From NCBI RefSeq assembly GCF_000720185.1, contig NZ_JOIY01000017.1:1-64000 (forward strand): 64,000 bases of DNA, read 5' to 3'. The translations under genes were made by a program, and so were the position numbers. The stretch is from Streptomyces sp. NRRL S-340. Lineage in GTDB: Bacteria > Actinomycetota > Actinomycetes > Streptomycetales > Streptomycetaceae. The notes below the pieces were generated by a model that made no database searches, was not told the origin of the DNA, and saw only the letters and a program-made list of their open reading frames with translations. Shown here one piece after another: positions 9,328-17,469 of this stretch; position 1 is the first letter of the stretch; each line of letters opens with the position of its first letter.

Positions 9328-10401
9328 ATGGGAGGCTCTGCTTATCCCGAGCCTGAAGTCGAGGAGAGTGAATCCTTGCGGTCCGACGCCAACATCGCGG
9401 GACCGATGACCGATCCGGTCCCCGGTCCCCGTACCGAGTCGACGGGGGAGAATGTTTCACGTGAAACACCGCCCCCGATGGACGACACTCCCATCGGTCG
9501 TGCTGCCCAACTGGCGGTCGAGGCTCTAGGCCGCGCCGGCGAGGGTCTGCCGCGCCCGGAGCGGACCCGCGTCATCGTGGTCGCCAACCAGAAGGGCGGC
9601 GTCGGCAAGACGACGACGACCGTCAATCTCGCCGCTTCGCTGGCTCTGCATGGCGGCCGTGTTCTGGTGATCGACCTCGACCCGCAGGGAAACGCCTCCA
9701 CCGCGCTGGGTATCGACCATCACGCCGAAGTGCCGTCCATCTATGACGTGCTGGTGGAGAGCAAGCCGCTGGCAGAGGTGGTCCAGCCCGTTCCTGATGT
9801 CGAGGGTCTCTTCTGCGCCCCCGCCACGATCGATCTCGCCGGTGCGGAGATCGAGCTGGTGTCCCTGGTGGCCCGGGAGAGCCGACTGGAACGAGCGATC
9901 CAGGCCTACGAACAGCCGCTGGACTACATCCTCATCGACTGCCCTCCCTCGCTCGGCCTGCTGACGGTCAACGCCCTGGTCGCCGGCCAGGAGGTGCTCA
10001 TCCCGATCCAGTGCGAGTACTACGCGCTGGAGGGGCTGGGACAGCTGCTGCGCAACGTCGACCTGGTGCGCGGCCATCTGAACCCCACGCTGCACGTGTC
10101 GACCATCCTGCTCACGATGTACGACGGCCGCACGCGTCTCGCCTCCCAGGTCGCGGAAGAGGTGCGCAGCCACTTCGGCGACGAGGTGCTGCGGACGAGC
10201 ATCCCCCGCTCCGTCCGTATCTCCGAGGCCCCCAGCTACGGGCAGACGGTGCTGACCTACGATCCAGGATCGAGCGGTGCCCTCTCCTACCTTGAGGCGG
10301 CACGAGAAATCGCACTGAAGGGTGTCGGTGTCAGTTATGACGCCACGCATGCCCACATCGGTGCACAGAGCGACCCGAGCATGGTGGAGGGGATCCAGTG
10401 A
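9328..10401 (+). CDS. parA: Chromosome-partitioning ATPase ParA
   Basis: Deviant Walker-type ATPase that positions ParB-parS complexes, especially during sporulation septation and at hyphal tips. It has 357 residues. A variable acidic N-terminus of about 80 residues precedes the deviant Walker [11 protein letters not shown] near residues 89-98, then DLDPQGNAS, and [12 protein letters not shown] for Walker B. The ATG at 9328 ([13 protein letters not shown]) gives the length expected for Streptomyces ParA. The open frame runs back to 8980, but that part crosses rsmG and a parS site. A second parS site (9454-9467) lies inside the gene and encodes the VSRET segment. Its stop overlaps the parB GTG. 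Confidence 0.95.
   Translation: MGGSAYPEPEVEESESLRSDANIAGPMTDPVPGPRTESTGENVSRETPPPMDDTPIGRAAQLAVEALGRAGEGLPRPERTRVIVVANQKGGVGKTTTTVNLAASLALHGGRVLVIDLDPQGNASTALGIDHHAEVPSIYDVLVESKPLAEVVQPVPDVEGLFCAPATIDLAGAEIELVSLVARESRLERAIQAYEQPLDYILIDCPPSLGLLTVNALVAGQEVLIPIQCEYYALEGLGQLLRNVDLVRGHLNPTLHVSTILLTMYDGRTRLASQVAEEVRSHFGDEVLRTSIPRSVRISEAPSYGQTVLTYDPGSSGALSYLEAAREIALKGVGVSYDATHAHIGAQSDPSMVEGIQ
9454..9467. other. parS: parS site (exact), inside parA
   Basis: GTTTCACGTGAAAC within codons about 43-47 of parA, read in frame as VSRET. It lies in the non-conserved N-terminal extension, so the coding sequence can accommodate the site. Confidence 0.95.
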
Positions 10402-11432
10402 GTGAGCGACGGAGGCCTGGGCTGGGGCGAGGTCTCGGAGCCCTGATCCCGGCCGCTCCGACGGAGAGGACCCCTGTGCCGGGCCCGGCGGGTGGTCCCG
10501 GCCAGGTCCTGACGTCCGACCGCGGAGTGGCTGCGGCGAAGGTGGCCATGCTGCCCCCGCCGCCGATGGGCGCCCATTTCGCGGAAGTCCCGCTGGACTT
10601 CATCACCCCCAACCCCCGCCAGCCCCGTGAGGTCTTCGACGACGAGGCGCTGGCCGAGCTGGTCACCTCCATCAAGGAGGTCGGGCTCCTCCAGCCGGTG
10701 GTCGTCCGGCAGGTCGGCGCCGAGCGCTACGAGCTGATCATGGGCGAGCGGCGCTGGCGGGCCTGCCGCAAGGCCGGCCTGGACGCCATTCCCGCGATCG
10801 TGCGGGCCACGGACGACGAGAAGCTCCTGCTGGACGCCCTGCTGGAGAACCTCCACCGGGCCCAGCTCAACCCGCTGGAAGAGGCAGCCGCCTACGACCA
10901 GCTGCTGAAGGACTTCAACTGCACCCACGACCAGCTGGCCGACAGGATCGGACGCTCCCGGCCCCAGGTCTCCAACACCCTGCGGCTGCTGAAGCTGTCG
11001 CCGGCGGTGCAGCGCCGGGTCGCCGCCGGAGTGCTGTCCGCCGGACACGCGCGGGCACTGCTGTCGGTGGAGGACTCCGAGGAGCAGGACCGGCTCGCCC
11101 ACCGGATCGTGGCCGAGGGGCTCTCCGTGCGTGCCGTCGAGGAGATCGTGACGCTCATGGGGTCGCGGCCGCAGGCTTCGCCGCGATCCAAGGGTCCCCG
11201 TGCCGGAACCAGGGTCTCTCCCGCCCTCTCCGACCTCGCGACCCGGCTGTCCGACCGCTTCGAGACCCGGGTGAAGGTCGACCTGGGCCAGAAGAAGGGC
11301 AAGATCACCGTGGAGTTCGCTTCCATGGAGGATCTGGAACGCATTCTCGGCACGCTGGCTCCCGGTGAGGGCCGGGTGCTGCAGAAGGGCCTGCTGGAGA
11401 GCGACCCGGCGCAGGCCGAGGGCGACGCCTGA
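10398..11432 (+). CDS. parB: Chromosome-partitioning protein ParB
   Basis: CTP-dependent DNA clamp that binds parS and spreads. It has 344 residues: N-terminal [14 protein letters not shown] (the ParA-contact peptide of the family), then the catalytic/CTP-binding segment with [17 protein letters not shown] (the GERR motif), a helix-turn-helix region [19 protein letters not shown], and a C-terminal dimerisation domain. GTG start at 10398 overlaps the parA stop (GTGA), so the pair is translationally coupled. The presence of at least thirteen parS-like sites in this window fits its role. Confidence 0.96.
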   Translation: MSERRRPGLGRGLGALIPAAPTERTPVPGPAGGPGQVLTSDRGVAAAKVAMLPPPPMGAHFAEVPLDFITPNPRQPREVFDDEALAELVTSIKEVGLLQPVVVRQVGAERYELIMGERRWRACRKAGLDAIPAIVRATDDEKLLLDALLENLHRAQLNPLEEAAAYDQLLKDFNCTHDQLADRIGRSRPQVSNTLRLLKLSPAVQRRVAAGVLSAGHARALLSVEDSEEQDRLAHRIVAEGLSVRAVEEIVTLMGSRPQASPRSKGPRAGTRVSPALSDLATRLSDRFETRVKVDLGQKKGKITVEFASMEDLERILGTLAPGEGRVLQKGLLESDPAQAEGDA

Positions 11433-11471
11433 CCCTTCCACGGGGTGCGGACGGGCCAGAGGCTCAGCAGC

Positions 11472-11512
11472 GGCGGGCCGTGAACCGGAGGATCACCGGT
11501 TCACGGCCCGCC
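11472..11512 (+). terminator. Terminator of the parAB operon
   Basis: Seventeen-base perfect stem GGCGGGCCGTGAACCGG (11472-11488) with its complement at 11496-11512, a seven-base loop, and then TTTGCTT. It begins 40 bases after the parB stop. Confidence 0.88.
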
Positions 11513-11647
11513 TTTGCTTGTCCTCGGTGTCCGCGGGATCACATCGTGGATACGATGCTTGCGGGTATGACGCATCCACCCGACGGCACGTCCGTGACGG
11601 ACGGCCGCTCGTGACGCTGCGGGCGTAGGAAGCGAGGATCAGCCTTC

Positions 11648-12265
11648 ATGGGCCGTAGGCTCCTGCCGCTCACGCTGGACAACCTCCATGACCTTCCTCA
11701 GCGCTGCCGTGCGTGCGTCTTCTGGGAACTGGACCCGGTCAGCGGCGAGGACGCCGTGAGGGCGGGCACGTCTGCCGTGGAGAAGGAGGCGTGGATCTCC
11801 GCCGTACTGCTGGACTGGGGCTCGTGCGGACGTGTCGTCTACGTCGACGACGTTCCGGTCGGCTTTGTGCTCTACGCTCCCCCCGCTTATGTGCCCCGCT
11901 CCACGGCCTTTCCCACGAGCCCGGTGTCACCGGACGCGGTCCAGCTGATGACAGGCTTCGTCATGCCCGGCTATCAGGGGCAGGGGCTGGGACGTGTGCT
12001 GGTCCAGACGGTCGCCAAAGATCTCCTGCGGCGCGGCTTCAAGGCCATCGAGGCCTTCGGCGACGCCCGCTGGAAGGAACCCGCCTGTGTGCTGCCGGCG
12101 GACCATCTGCTGGCGGTGGGATTCAAGACGGTCCGGCACCATCCCGCTCATCCCCGGCTCCGCCTGGAGCTGAGATCGACCCTCTCCTGGAAGGAAGACG
12201 TGGAGATGGCGCTCGACCGGCTGCTCGGAGCGGTACAGAAGGAACCCGCGCTCCGCCCGCTGTGA
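11648..12265 (+). CDS. GNAT-family N-acetyltransferase-like protein next to parB
   Basis: A 205-residue protein with a GNAT fold pattern: beta strands VVYVDDVPVGFVLYA, and the acetyl-CoA loop region GFVMPGYQGQGLGRVLVQTVAKDLLRRG (Q/R-x-x-G-x-G/A type: YQGQGLGR). The later LLAVGFKTVRHHP corresponds to the C-terminal strand. The substrate cannot be told from sequence. ATG start at 11648. The gene is conserved beside parB in Streptomyces as far as I recall. It converges on trxA across a strong two-way terminator. Confidence 0.8.
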   Translation: MGRRLLPLTLDNLHDLPQRCRACVFWELDPVSGEDAVRAGTSAVEKEAWISAVLLDWGSCGRVVYVDDVPVGFVLYAPPAYVPRSTAFPTSPVSPDAVQLMTGFVMPGYQGQGLGRVLVQTVAKDLLRRGFKAIEAFGDARWKEPACVLPADHLLAVGFKTVRHHPAHPRLRLELRSTLSWKEDVEMALDRLLGAVQKEPALRPL

Positions 12266-12300
12266 TCCCTCAGCAGCCGTCGGCAAGCGTTCCGTACGCC

Positions 12301-12332
12301 GAATGGGCCGACCCGTCAGGGTCGGCCCATTC
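12301..12332. terminator. Bidirectional terminator between converging genes
   Basis: Perfect 14-base arms GAATGGGCCGACCC (12301-12314) and GGGTCGGCCCATTC (12319-12332) around the loop GTCA. It stops the GNAT gene from the left and trxA from the right, and is followed immediately by a parS site. Confidence 0.9.
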
Positions 12333-12334
12333 GT

Positions 12335-12348
12335 GTTTCACGTGAAAC
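12335..12348. other. parS: parS site (exact)
   Basis: GTTTCACGTGAAAC two bases after the bidirectional terminator, in the convergent gap before the trxA stop. Confidence 0.95.
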
Positions 12349-12377
12349 ATCGCGCCGTCGGCTCACGACGGCACGCC

Positions 12378-12710
12378 TCACTCGGCGATGAAGTCCTCCA
12401 GGTCGCGCACGATCGCGGCCTTCGGCTTCGCGCCGACGATGGTCTTGGCGACCTCGCCGTTCTGGTAGACGTTCAGCGTCGGGATCGACATGACCCCGTA
12501 CTTGGCCGCCGTACCCGGGTTCTCGTCGATGTTGAGCTTGACGATCTCGATCTTGTCGCCGTACTCGGCGGCGATGGCCTCGAGGGACGGGGCGATCTGG
12601 CGGCAGGGACCGCACCAGGCGGCCCAGAAGTCCACCAGGACGGGCTTGTCGCTCTTGAGGACGTCCTGCTCGAAGGAGGCGTCGGTCACTTGCTTCAGGG
12701 TGCCGGCCAC
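12378..12710 (-). CDS. trxA: Thioredoxin
   Basis: Small cytosolic disulfide reductase, 110 residues. It has the active site WCGPC at about residues 32-36 and the cis-proline motif SIPTL. I chose the GTG at 12710 (AGTLKQVTDASF) with GGAG ten bases upstream; the frame remains open further upstream into trxB but that part is Pro/Ser-rich shadow sequence. It is downstream of trxB with a 49-base gap, so the reductase and its substrate are probably co-transcribed. Streptomyces trxBA operons are known to respond to thiol-oxidative stress through SigR; I could not confirm a SigR promoter here. Confidence 0.96.
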   Translation of the reverse strand: MAGTLKQVTDASFEQDVLKSDKPVLVDFWAAWCGPCRQIAPSLEAIAAEYGDKIEIVKLNIDENPGTAAKYGVMSIPTLNVYQNGEVAKTIVGAKPKAAIVRDLEDFIAE

Positions 12711-12759
12711 GGCGGGCTCCTTAGTTTCTTCGTGTACGTGCTGTGGGGCGGGCGGGGGT

Positions 12760-13731
12760 TCAGACAGTGGTCTTCTCGGGCTCGGCCTTCTGCTCGTTGT
12801 CCGCGAGGGCGGCGAGGAACCGCTCGGCGTCGAGGGCGGCGGAGCAGCCGGTGCCGGCGGCGGTGATGGCCTGGCGGTAGGTGTGGTCGACGACGTCACC
12901 GGCCCCGAACACACCGGTCAGGTTGGTGCGCGTGGAGGGCGAGTCGACCTTCAGGTAGCCCTCCTCGTCCAGGTCGAGCTGTCCCTTGAACAGCTCGGTC
13001 CGCGGGTCGTGGCCGATCGCGATGAACAGACCCGTCACCGGCAGATCCGACAGCTCACCGGTCTTCACGTTGCGCAGCTTCAGGCCGGAGAGCTTCTGCT
13101 CGCCCTGGACCTCGGCCACCTCGCTGTCCCAGACGAACTTGATCTTCGGGTCGGCGAAGGCGCGCTCCTGCATCGCCTTGGAGGCGCGCAGGGTGTCCCG
13201 GCGGTGGACGATCGTCACGGACTTGGCGAACCGCGAGAGGAAGGTGGCCTCCTCCATCGCGGTGTCACCGCCACCGATCACGGCGATGTCCTGGTCCTTG
13301 AAGAAGAAGCCGTCGCAGGTGGCACACCACGAGACGCCGCGGCCCGAGAGGGCGTCCTCGTTCGGCAGACCGAGCTTGCGGTGCTGGGAGCCGGTGGTGA
13401 CGATGACGGCCTTCGCCCGGTGCACCGTGCCCGAGGTGTCCGTGACGGTCTTGATCTCACCGGTGAGGTCGACGGAGACGATGTCGTCCGGCACCAGCTC
13501 GGCGCCGAAACGCTCGGCCTGGGCCCGCATGTTGTCCATGAGGTCGGGGCCCATGATGCCGTCGCGGAAGCCCGGGAAGTTCTCCACCTCGGTGGTGTTC
13601 ATCAGCGCACCACCCGCGGTGACGGCACCCTCGAACACCAGCGGCTTCAGCGACGCGCGCGCGGTGTAGAGGGCCGCTGTGTAGCCTGCGGGCCCGGAGC
13701 CGATGATGATCACGTTGCGGACGTCGCTCAC
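12760..13731 (-). CDS. trxB: Thioredoxin reductase (NADPH)
   Basis: FAD-dependent enzyme that reduces thioredoxin with NADPH. It has 323 residues. FAD motif [18 protein letters not shown] begins near residue 7; the redox-active pair is CATC (WCATCDG), the NADPH motif is [14 protein letters not shown], and the second FAD motif [10 protein letters not shown] comes near the end. GTG start at 13731 follows GAGGAA. It precedes trxA on the same strand. Confidence 0.97.
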   Translation of the reverse strand: MSDVRNVIIIGSGPAGYTAALYTARASLKPLVFEGAVTAGGALMNTTEVENFPGFRDGIMGPDLMDNMRAQAERFGAELVPDDIVSVDLTGEIKTVTDTSGTVHRAKAVIVTTGSQHRKLGLPNEDALSGRGVSWCATCDGFFFKDQDIAVIGGGDTAMEEATFLSRFAKSVTIVHRRDTLRASKAMQERAFADPKIKFVWDSEVAEVQGEQKLSGLKLRNVKTGELSDLPVTGLFIAIGHDPRTELFKGQLDLDEEGYLKVDSPSTRTNLTGVFGAGDVVDHTYRQAITAAGTGCSAALDAERFLAALADNEQKAEPEKTTV

Positions 13732-13922
13732 GGCTAGATTCCTCGTCTCTGGACTGTGTCCTACGGCCGGTGGAGCCTCTCTCGGTGCTCTCACCCCACC
13801 CAACGGATCCTACGGGGCGTGCATTCCCGGTGTCCCCGGGCACACGGGGGCGCCGTGGCACAGGGAGCCGCACCGCAGGAGAACCCGGTGACCGCCCCCG
13901 GGCCGGGCCCGGGAAGCGGGGC

Positions 13923-14876
13923 TCAGGAACGCGTGTAGGGATGGGACAGCAACACCCTGGCCGCGCTGGAAGGGTCGTGGACACAGGAGGCGTCCACGAC
14001 ATAGGCGGTGACCTGGGAACCGGGTCCGGCAGGGTCGGACAGCACCACGAGGTAGGCGTCCTTGCCCCCGTAGGTGCCGGGCTGGGCGGCGAGCGGGGTG
14101 CCGGTGCTGTGGATGCCCTGCCGGACGCAGGAGGGGACCGGGACGGTCGGGTCGCTCTTCAGCGTGTTCGGCTGCCCGGGGCCGGTGTCGGCACCGGTGT
14201 CCGCGCCTGTCTCCGCGTTCGCGCCGAAACTGTGCGGGGCACGGGTCGTACTCTGCGTCTGCGGCGCCTTGCCGAGGAGGTGGCTCACCTGGCTCTCGAG
14301 GCTTTCCGCCGAGAAGGTCTGCGTGGACGCGCTCGGCCGGGCCTGTGCGGCGGCGTCGGAGCCCGTGTCGTCGTGCTGGGACGCCAGGACCACGGTGGCG
14401 ACACCCAGCGCGGCCACGGTGCAGGCGGCGCCCAGGGCGGCGATCCCGCGACGCACACGGCGTGGGCGGGGCTTGCGGCCCGGTCCCGTGCGCGCGCTGG
14501 GGACGTTTCCTGTGGGACGGCCCGCCGTCGGTGTTTCACGTGAAACATGACTTCGGTCGTCGCCCCCTTCGTCGCGTGGGTCCTCGCCGGCCTCGCTGGC
14601 CTCGCCGGCCGCGGCCGCGAGGACGGCAGGGGAGGGCTCCGCGGCGAGAGCTGCGTCGATACGGTCCGCGATGTCGCCCGGCATGCTCTGCGGGGCAGGG
14701 AACGTGCCGAGCAGATCCCGGATCTCCTCCAGCGAGGTCCGGACCTCGGCGCATGATCCGCACGCGACCAGATGCCGGCGCAGTTCCTCCGCCCGGGAAG
14801 GAGCGAGCAGTCCTTCGGTGAGGTCGGAGATCTCCGAGACGTCCGGGTGCCCGGCCGTGTCCGTCGTGGATGTCAC
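13923..14876 (-). CDS. Zinc-finger anti-sigma factor (membrane), partner of the adjacent ECF sigma factor
   Basis: A 317-residue single-pass membrane protein. The N-terminal ZAS domain has the pattern H-x3-C-x2-C in HLVACGSC (about residues 36-43), which in this family binds zinc and holds the sigma factor. One transmembrane stretch (IAALGAACTVAALGVATVVL) lies near residue 140, followed by a Ser/Thr/Gly-rich extracytoplasmic domain with two cysteines (SCVRQG, SCVHDP). GTG start at 14876 with GGAGGTG upstream overlaps the sigma factor stop, which shows coupling. A parS site at 14533-14546 is embedded in the gene and encodes HVSRET, in the linker before the membrane span. Confidence 0.88.
   Translation of the reverse strand: MTSTTDTAGHPDVSEISDLTEGLLAPSRAEELRRHLVACGSCAEVRTSLEEIRDLLGTFPAPQSMPGDIADRIDAALAAEPSPAVLAAAAGEASEAGEDPRDEGGDDRSHVSRETPTAGRPTGNVPSARTGPGRKPRPRRVRRGIAALGAACTVAALGVATVVLASQHDDTGSDAAAQARPSASTQTFSAESLESQVSHLLGKAPQTQSTTRAPHSFGANAETGADTGADTGPGQPNTLKSDPTVPVPSCVRQGIHSTGTPLAAQPGTYGGKDAYLVVLSDPAGPGSQVTAYVVDASCVHDPSSAARVLLSHPYTRS
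14533..14546. other. parS: parS site (exact), inside the anti-sigma gene
   Basis: GTTTCACGTGAAAC, read on the minus strand in frame as VSRET within the linker between the zinc-finger domain and the membrane span. Confidence 0.95.
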
Positions 14877-15598
14877 GCTCGCCCACCTCCGCCCTTCACA
14901 GCAGCTGAATCGCCTGGTCCCGTGTGCCGCGCGTCCCCGCCCGGGGGACCCGCTGCCGGTGGGACGGATGCCCGCTGCGTCCGGTTCCGTCCGGCCTCCG
15001 GTTCCGCGTCGTCGCCGGAGCCGCCCGGCCGGAGATGGGTGAGCAGGGGCAGGAGTCTGGCTCGGCCCCGGGCGCAACGGCTCTTCACCGTCCCCACCGG
15101 GACGTCGAGGATCCGGGCGGCCTCGGCGACCGGGTAGCCCTGCATGTCCACGAGCACCAGGGCGGCCCGCTGGTCGGCGGGGAGCGTGCCGAGCGCCTCG
15201 ACGAGCTGCCGTTGCACGTCGTTCCTCTCGGCGGGCGCGGACGCCGACTCGTGCGGCTCCAGCAGGTGTTCCAGGCGCTCGGTGTCGTCCACCGGTGAGG
15301 TCTTGCGCGAGGCCGCCTTGCGGACCCGGTCCAGGCAGGCGTTCACCGTGATCCGGTGCAGCCAGGTGGTGACGGCCGACTGCCCGCGGAAGGTGTGGGC
15401 GGCGCGGTAGGCGGAGACGAAGGCGTCCTGCACGGCGTCGGCGGCCTCCTCGCGGTCGCCCAGCGTTCGCAGGGCGACCGCCCAGAGGCGGTCACGGTGA
15501 CGCCGTACGAGTTCTCCGAAGGCGTTCCGGTCGCCGTCCACGTGGCGGGACAGGAGGTCCTGGTCGCTCGCGTCGCGGTAGGCGCTGTCGTCCGCCAT
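14873..15598 (-). CDS. sigM: ECF RNA polymerase sigma factor (SigM-like)
   Basis: A 241-residue group 4 sigma factor. Region 2 is DQDLLSRHVDGDRNAFGELVRRH through DAVQDAFVSAYRAAHTF and STWLHRI-like VTTWLHRITVNACLDR. Region 4 is LVEALGTLPADQRAALVLVDMQGYPVAEAARIL with helix-turn-helix VPVGTVKSRCARGRARL. A Pro/Gly-rich tail of about 45 residues follows. ATG at 15598. It is coupled by overlap to the anti-sigma gene. The symbol follows my recollection that the S. coelicolor sigma gene in this position is called sigM. Confidence 0.88.
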   Translation of the reverse strand: MADDSAYRDASDQDLLSRHVDGDRNAFGELVRRHRDRLWAVALRTLGDREEAADAVQDAFVSAYRAAHTFRGQSAVTTWLHRITVNACLDRVRKAASRKTSPVDDTERLEHLLEPHESASAPAERNDVQRQLVEALGTLPADQRAALVLVDMQGYPVAEAARILDVPVGTVKSRCARGRARLLPLLTHLRPGGSGDDAEPEAGRNRTQRASVPPAAGPPGGDARHTGPGDSAAVKGGGGRA

Positions 15599-15625
15599 CG
15601 GACCCCCTCCCCCCTCGGTGAGACG

Positions 15626-17350
15626 TCAGCCCGTGAACTTCACTTCGGTGACGGCCTGCTTGTAGCCGGCGTTGCTGTACGTACTCGCGTCGGCGCCCGA
15701 GTACGGCACGGCGGTGAGCCAGACGAGGACGTACCGGGACTTCACCGGTTTGGCGGGCTTCACGGTGGCGGTGGCACCGCTGGTGGTGGCCTCACCGATC
15801 TTCCGCATCGAGTCCAGGGACGCCGGGGCCAGGGAGTCGGCGGCGTACAACTGGACCGTGGTGTGGTCGCCGCTGTACAGGAGGCTCACGGACGCCTTGC
15901 CGAGGTCGTGTGCCGAGCCGAGGTCGTAGACGATGCCCACGCCCGGTTTGAAGGGTGCCAGGGGCGGTCCCTCCACGAAGGTGCTCGTCTTCCAGTACGT
16001 CGACGGGTTGCCGTCGTACGTCCTGCCGACATCACCGGGGTGCTGTGCGTCCCCCTTGGCGACGAACTCCTGGGCCCCCTGGATCGGGATCGGCCGCAGC
16101 GGCTTCGGCTGCTGGTCCTTCTTGTCGTTGCCGTCCTGCGTCTGCGTCTGGCTGTCCTTGGTGGACTTGCCGCCCCGGTCCATCAGGGCGTCCGCCAGCT
16201 GCCAACTGCCCAGGCCCAGCGCGGCGATGAGGAGTGCCGAGACAGCCCATTTCAGGGCCTTGCCGGTCCGGCTCTGCAACGGGGGCGGCGGGGCGTGCAC
16301 CGGCTGCGTGATGCCGGGGTGCGGTGCCGGGCGGCCGTACGTGCCCTGCTGGTACGACGTGCCCTGGTACTCCGGCGGCGCGGTGAACGCGGGCTCCGGC
16401 GGGCGGATCCGCGGCATCTCGCCGATCGCCTTCACCAGTTCCTCCGGCGTGGTGCACGGGGACTCGTGACGGGAGGCGGTGGCGCCGTCGTTGGCGAGCG
16501 CGCGCATGGCCAGTTCGGACAGACCGCGGTGGACTCCGGCGCGCACCTGGTCCGGCGGGATGAGTCCGACGTCCTTGGGCAGGCCGGACAGACCGTAGGC
16601 GTCGTTCTCGTACGGCCAGCGCTGGGTGAGTGCCGCGTACAGCAGTGCGCCGATCGCCTCGGTGTCGGAGCGCTGCGGGGTCTCGGAGCTGATGCCGCGC
16701 AGCGCGGCGTTCACGGCGAGGCCGCGGATGCGCCACTGGCCGGTGGAGGCGCGCAGTACGGCGTTCGGGTTCAGGCGCAGGTGGGCCAGGCCCTCGCGGT
16801 GCGCGACGGCCATCGCGGAGGAGACCTGGCTGACCAACTGGTAGGCGTCGTGCGGCTCCAGCGGCCCGGTGGCCAGCAGGGTGGTCAGCTCGGTTGCGTC
16901 GGGGAGCCACTCGTGGACGACGTAGACGAGGTCGTTCTCCTCGACGGCGTCGAGGACCTGGACGAAGCGGGGGTCGCCGAGCAGGGCCGAGGAGCGTGCC
17001 GCGGCGAGGACCGAGCGGGCGCGGGAGTGATCGGCGGGCAGGATGTGCACGCCGACGGCGCGGCGGAGCTTCTCGTCCACCGCGCGCCAGCTGCTGAATC
17101 CGTCCAGTCGGGTGACGCATTCCTCGAGGCGGTAGCGTCTGGCGAGTTTGTGGCCGCTGTGCAGTTCGGGCGGTGCGGTCTTGTTCCCGGGACGTTCGGT
17201 CCCGCCGTTGCCGTGCGCCTCGTCGATGTCCGTGTCCCGCTCCCGGTTCTGGGCCACCCCGTCGGCCGTGGACTGGTCCGCCTCCGCGGTCAGCGGCTCG
17301 TCACCGCTGTTGTCTGCCACGTCGACGGCAGCCGTGCTCCGTTCCGCCAC
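15626..17350 (-). CDS. Membrane pseudokinase, probable MurJ partner
   Basis: A 574-residue protein with an acidic N-terminal stretch, a Ser/Thr-kinase-like domain (about 80-350, beginning LARRYRLEECVTRLDGFSSWRAVDEKLRRAVGV), one membrane span (LKWAVSALLIAALGLGSWQLA, about 385) and an extracellular jelly-roll-like domain (TYDGNPSTYWKTSTF...). The catalytic loop HRD is replaced by HLRLNP and DFG by VNAA, so it should not phosphorylate. In Mycobacterium the MurJ homologue carries a C-terminal pseudokinase plus a similar extracellular domain in one chain; here they are two adjacent genes. GTG at 17350 with GGAGGCAGGAG chosen over an upstream open extension. The role in controlling lipid II flipping is inferred from that family. 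Confidence 0.85.
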   Translation of the reverse strand: MAERSTAAVDVADNSGDEPLTAEADQSTADGVAQNRERDTDIDEAHGNGGTERPGNKTAPPELHSGHKLARRYRLEECVTRLDGFSSWRAVDEKLRRAVGVHILPADHSRARSVLAAARSSALLGDPRFVQVLDAVEENDLVYVVHEWLPDATELTTLLATGPLEPHDAYQLVSQVSSAMAVAHREGLAHLRLNPNAVLRASTGQWRIRGLAVNAALRGISSETPQRSDTEAIGALLYAALTQRWPYENDAYGLSGLPKDVGLIPPDQVRAGVHRGLSELAMRALANDGATASRHESPCTTPEELVKAIGEMPRIRPPEPAFTAPPEYQGTSYQQGTYGRPAPHPGITQPVHAPPPPLQSRTGKALKWAVSALLIAALGLGSWQLADALMDRGGKSTKDSQTQTQDGNDKKDQQPKPLRPIPIQGAQEFVAKGDAQHPGDVGRTYDGNPSTYWKTSTFVEGPPLAPFKPGVGIVYDLGSAHDLGKASVSLLYSGDHTTVQLYAADSLAPASLDSMRKIGEATTSGATATVKPAKPVKSRYVLVWLTAVPYSGADASTYSNAGYKQAVTEVKFTG

Positions 17351-17469
17351 CGTCGCTCCTGCCTCCCCATCCCATTGCGCGCTGTCCGACGCCGAAACCA
17401 ATTGTGCCCACAGTCCGGCGCTATGCACGACACACGGCGGCGGACGATGGTTGTGCGCCTACCCCCGCC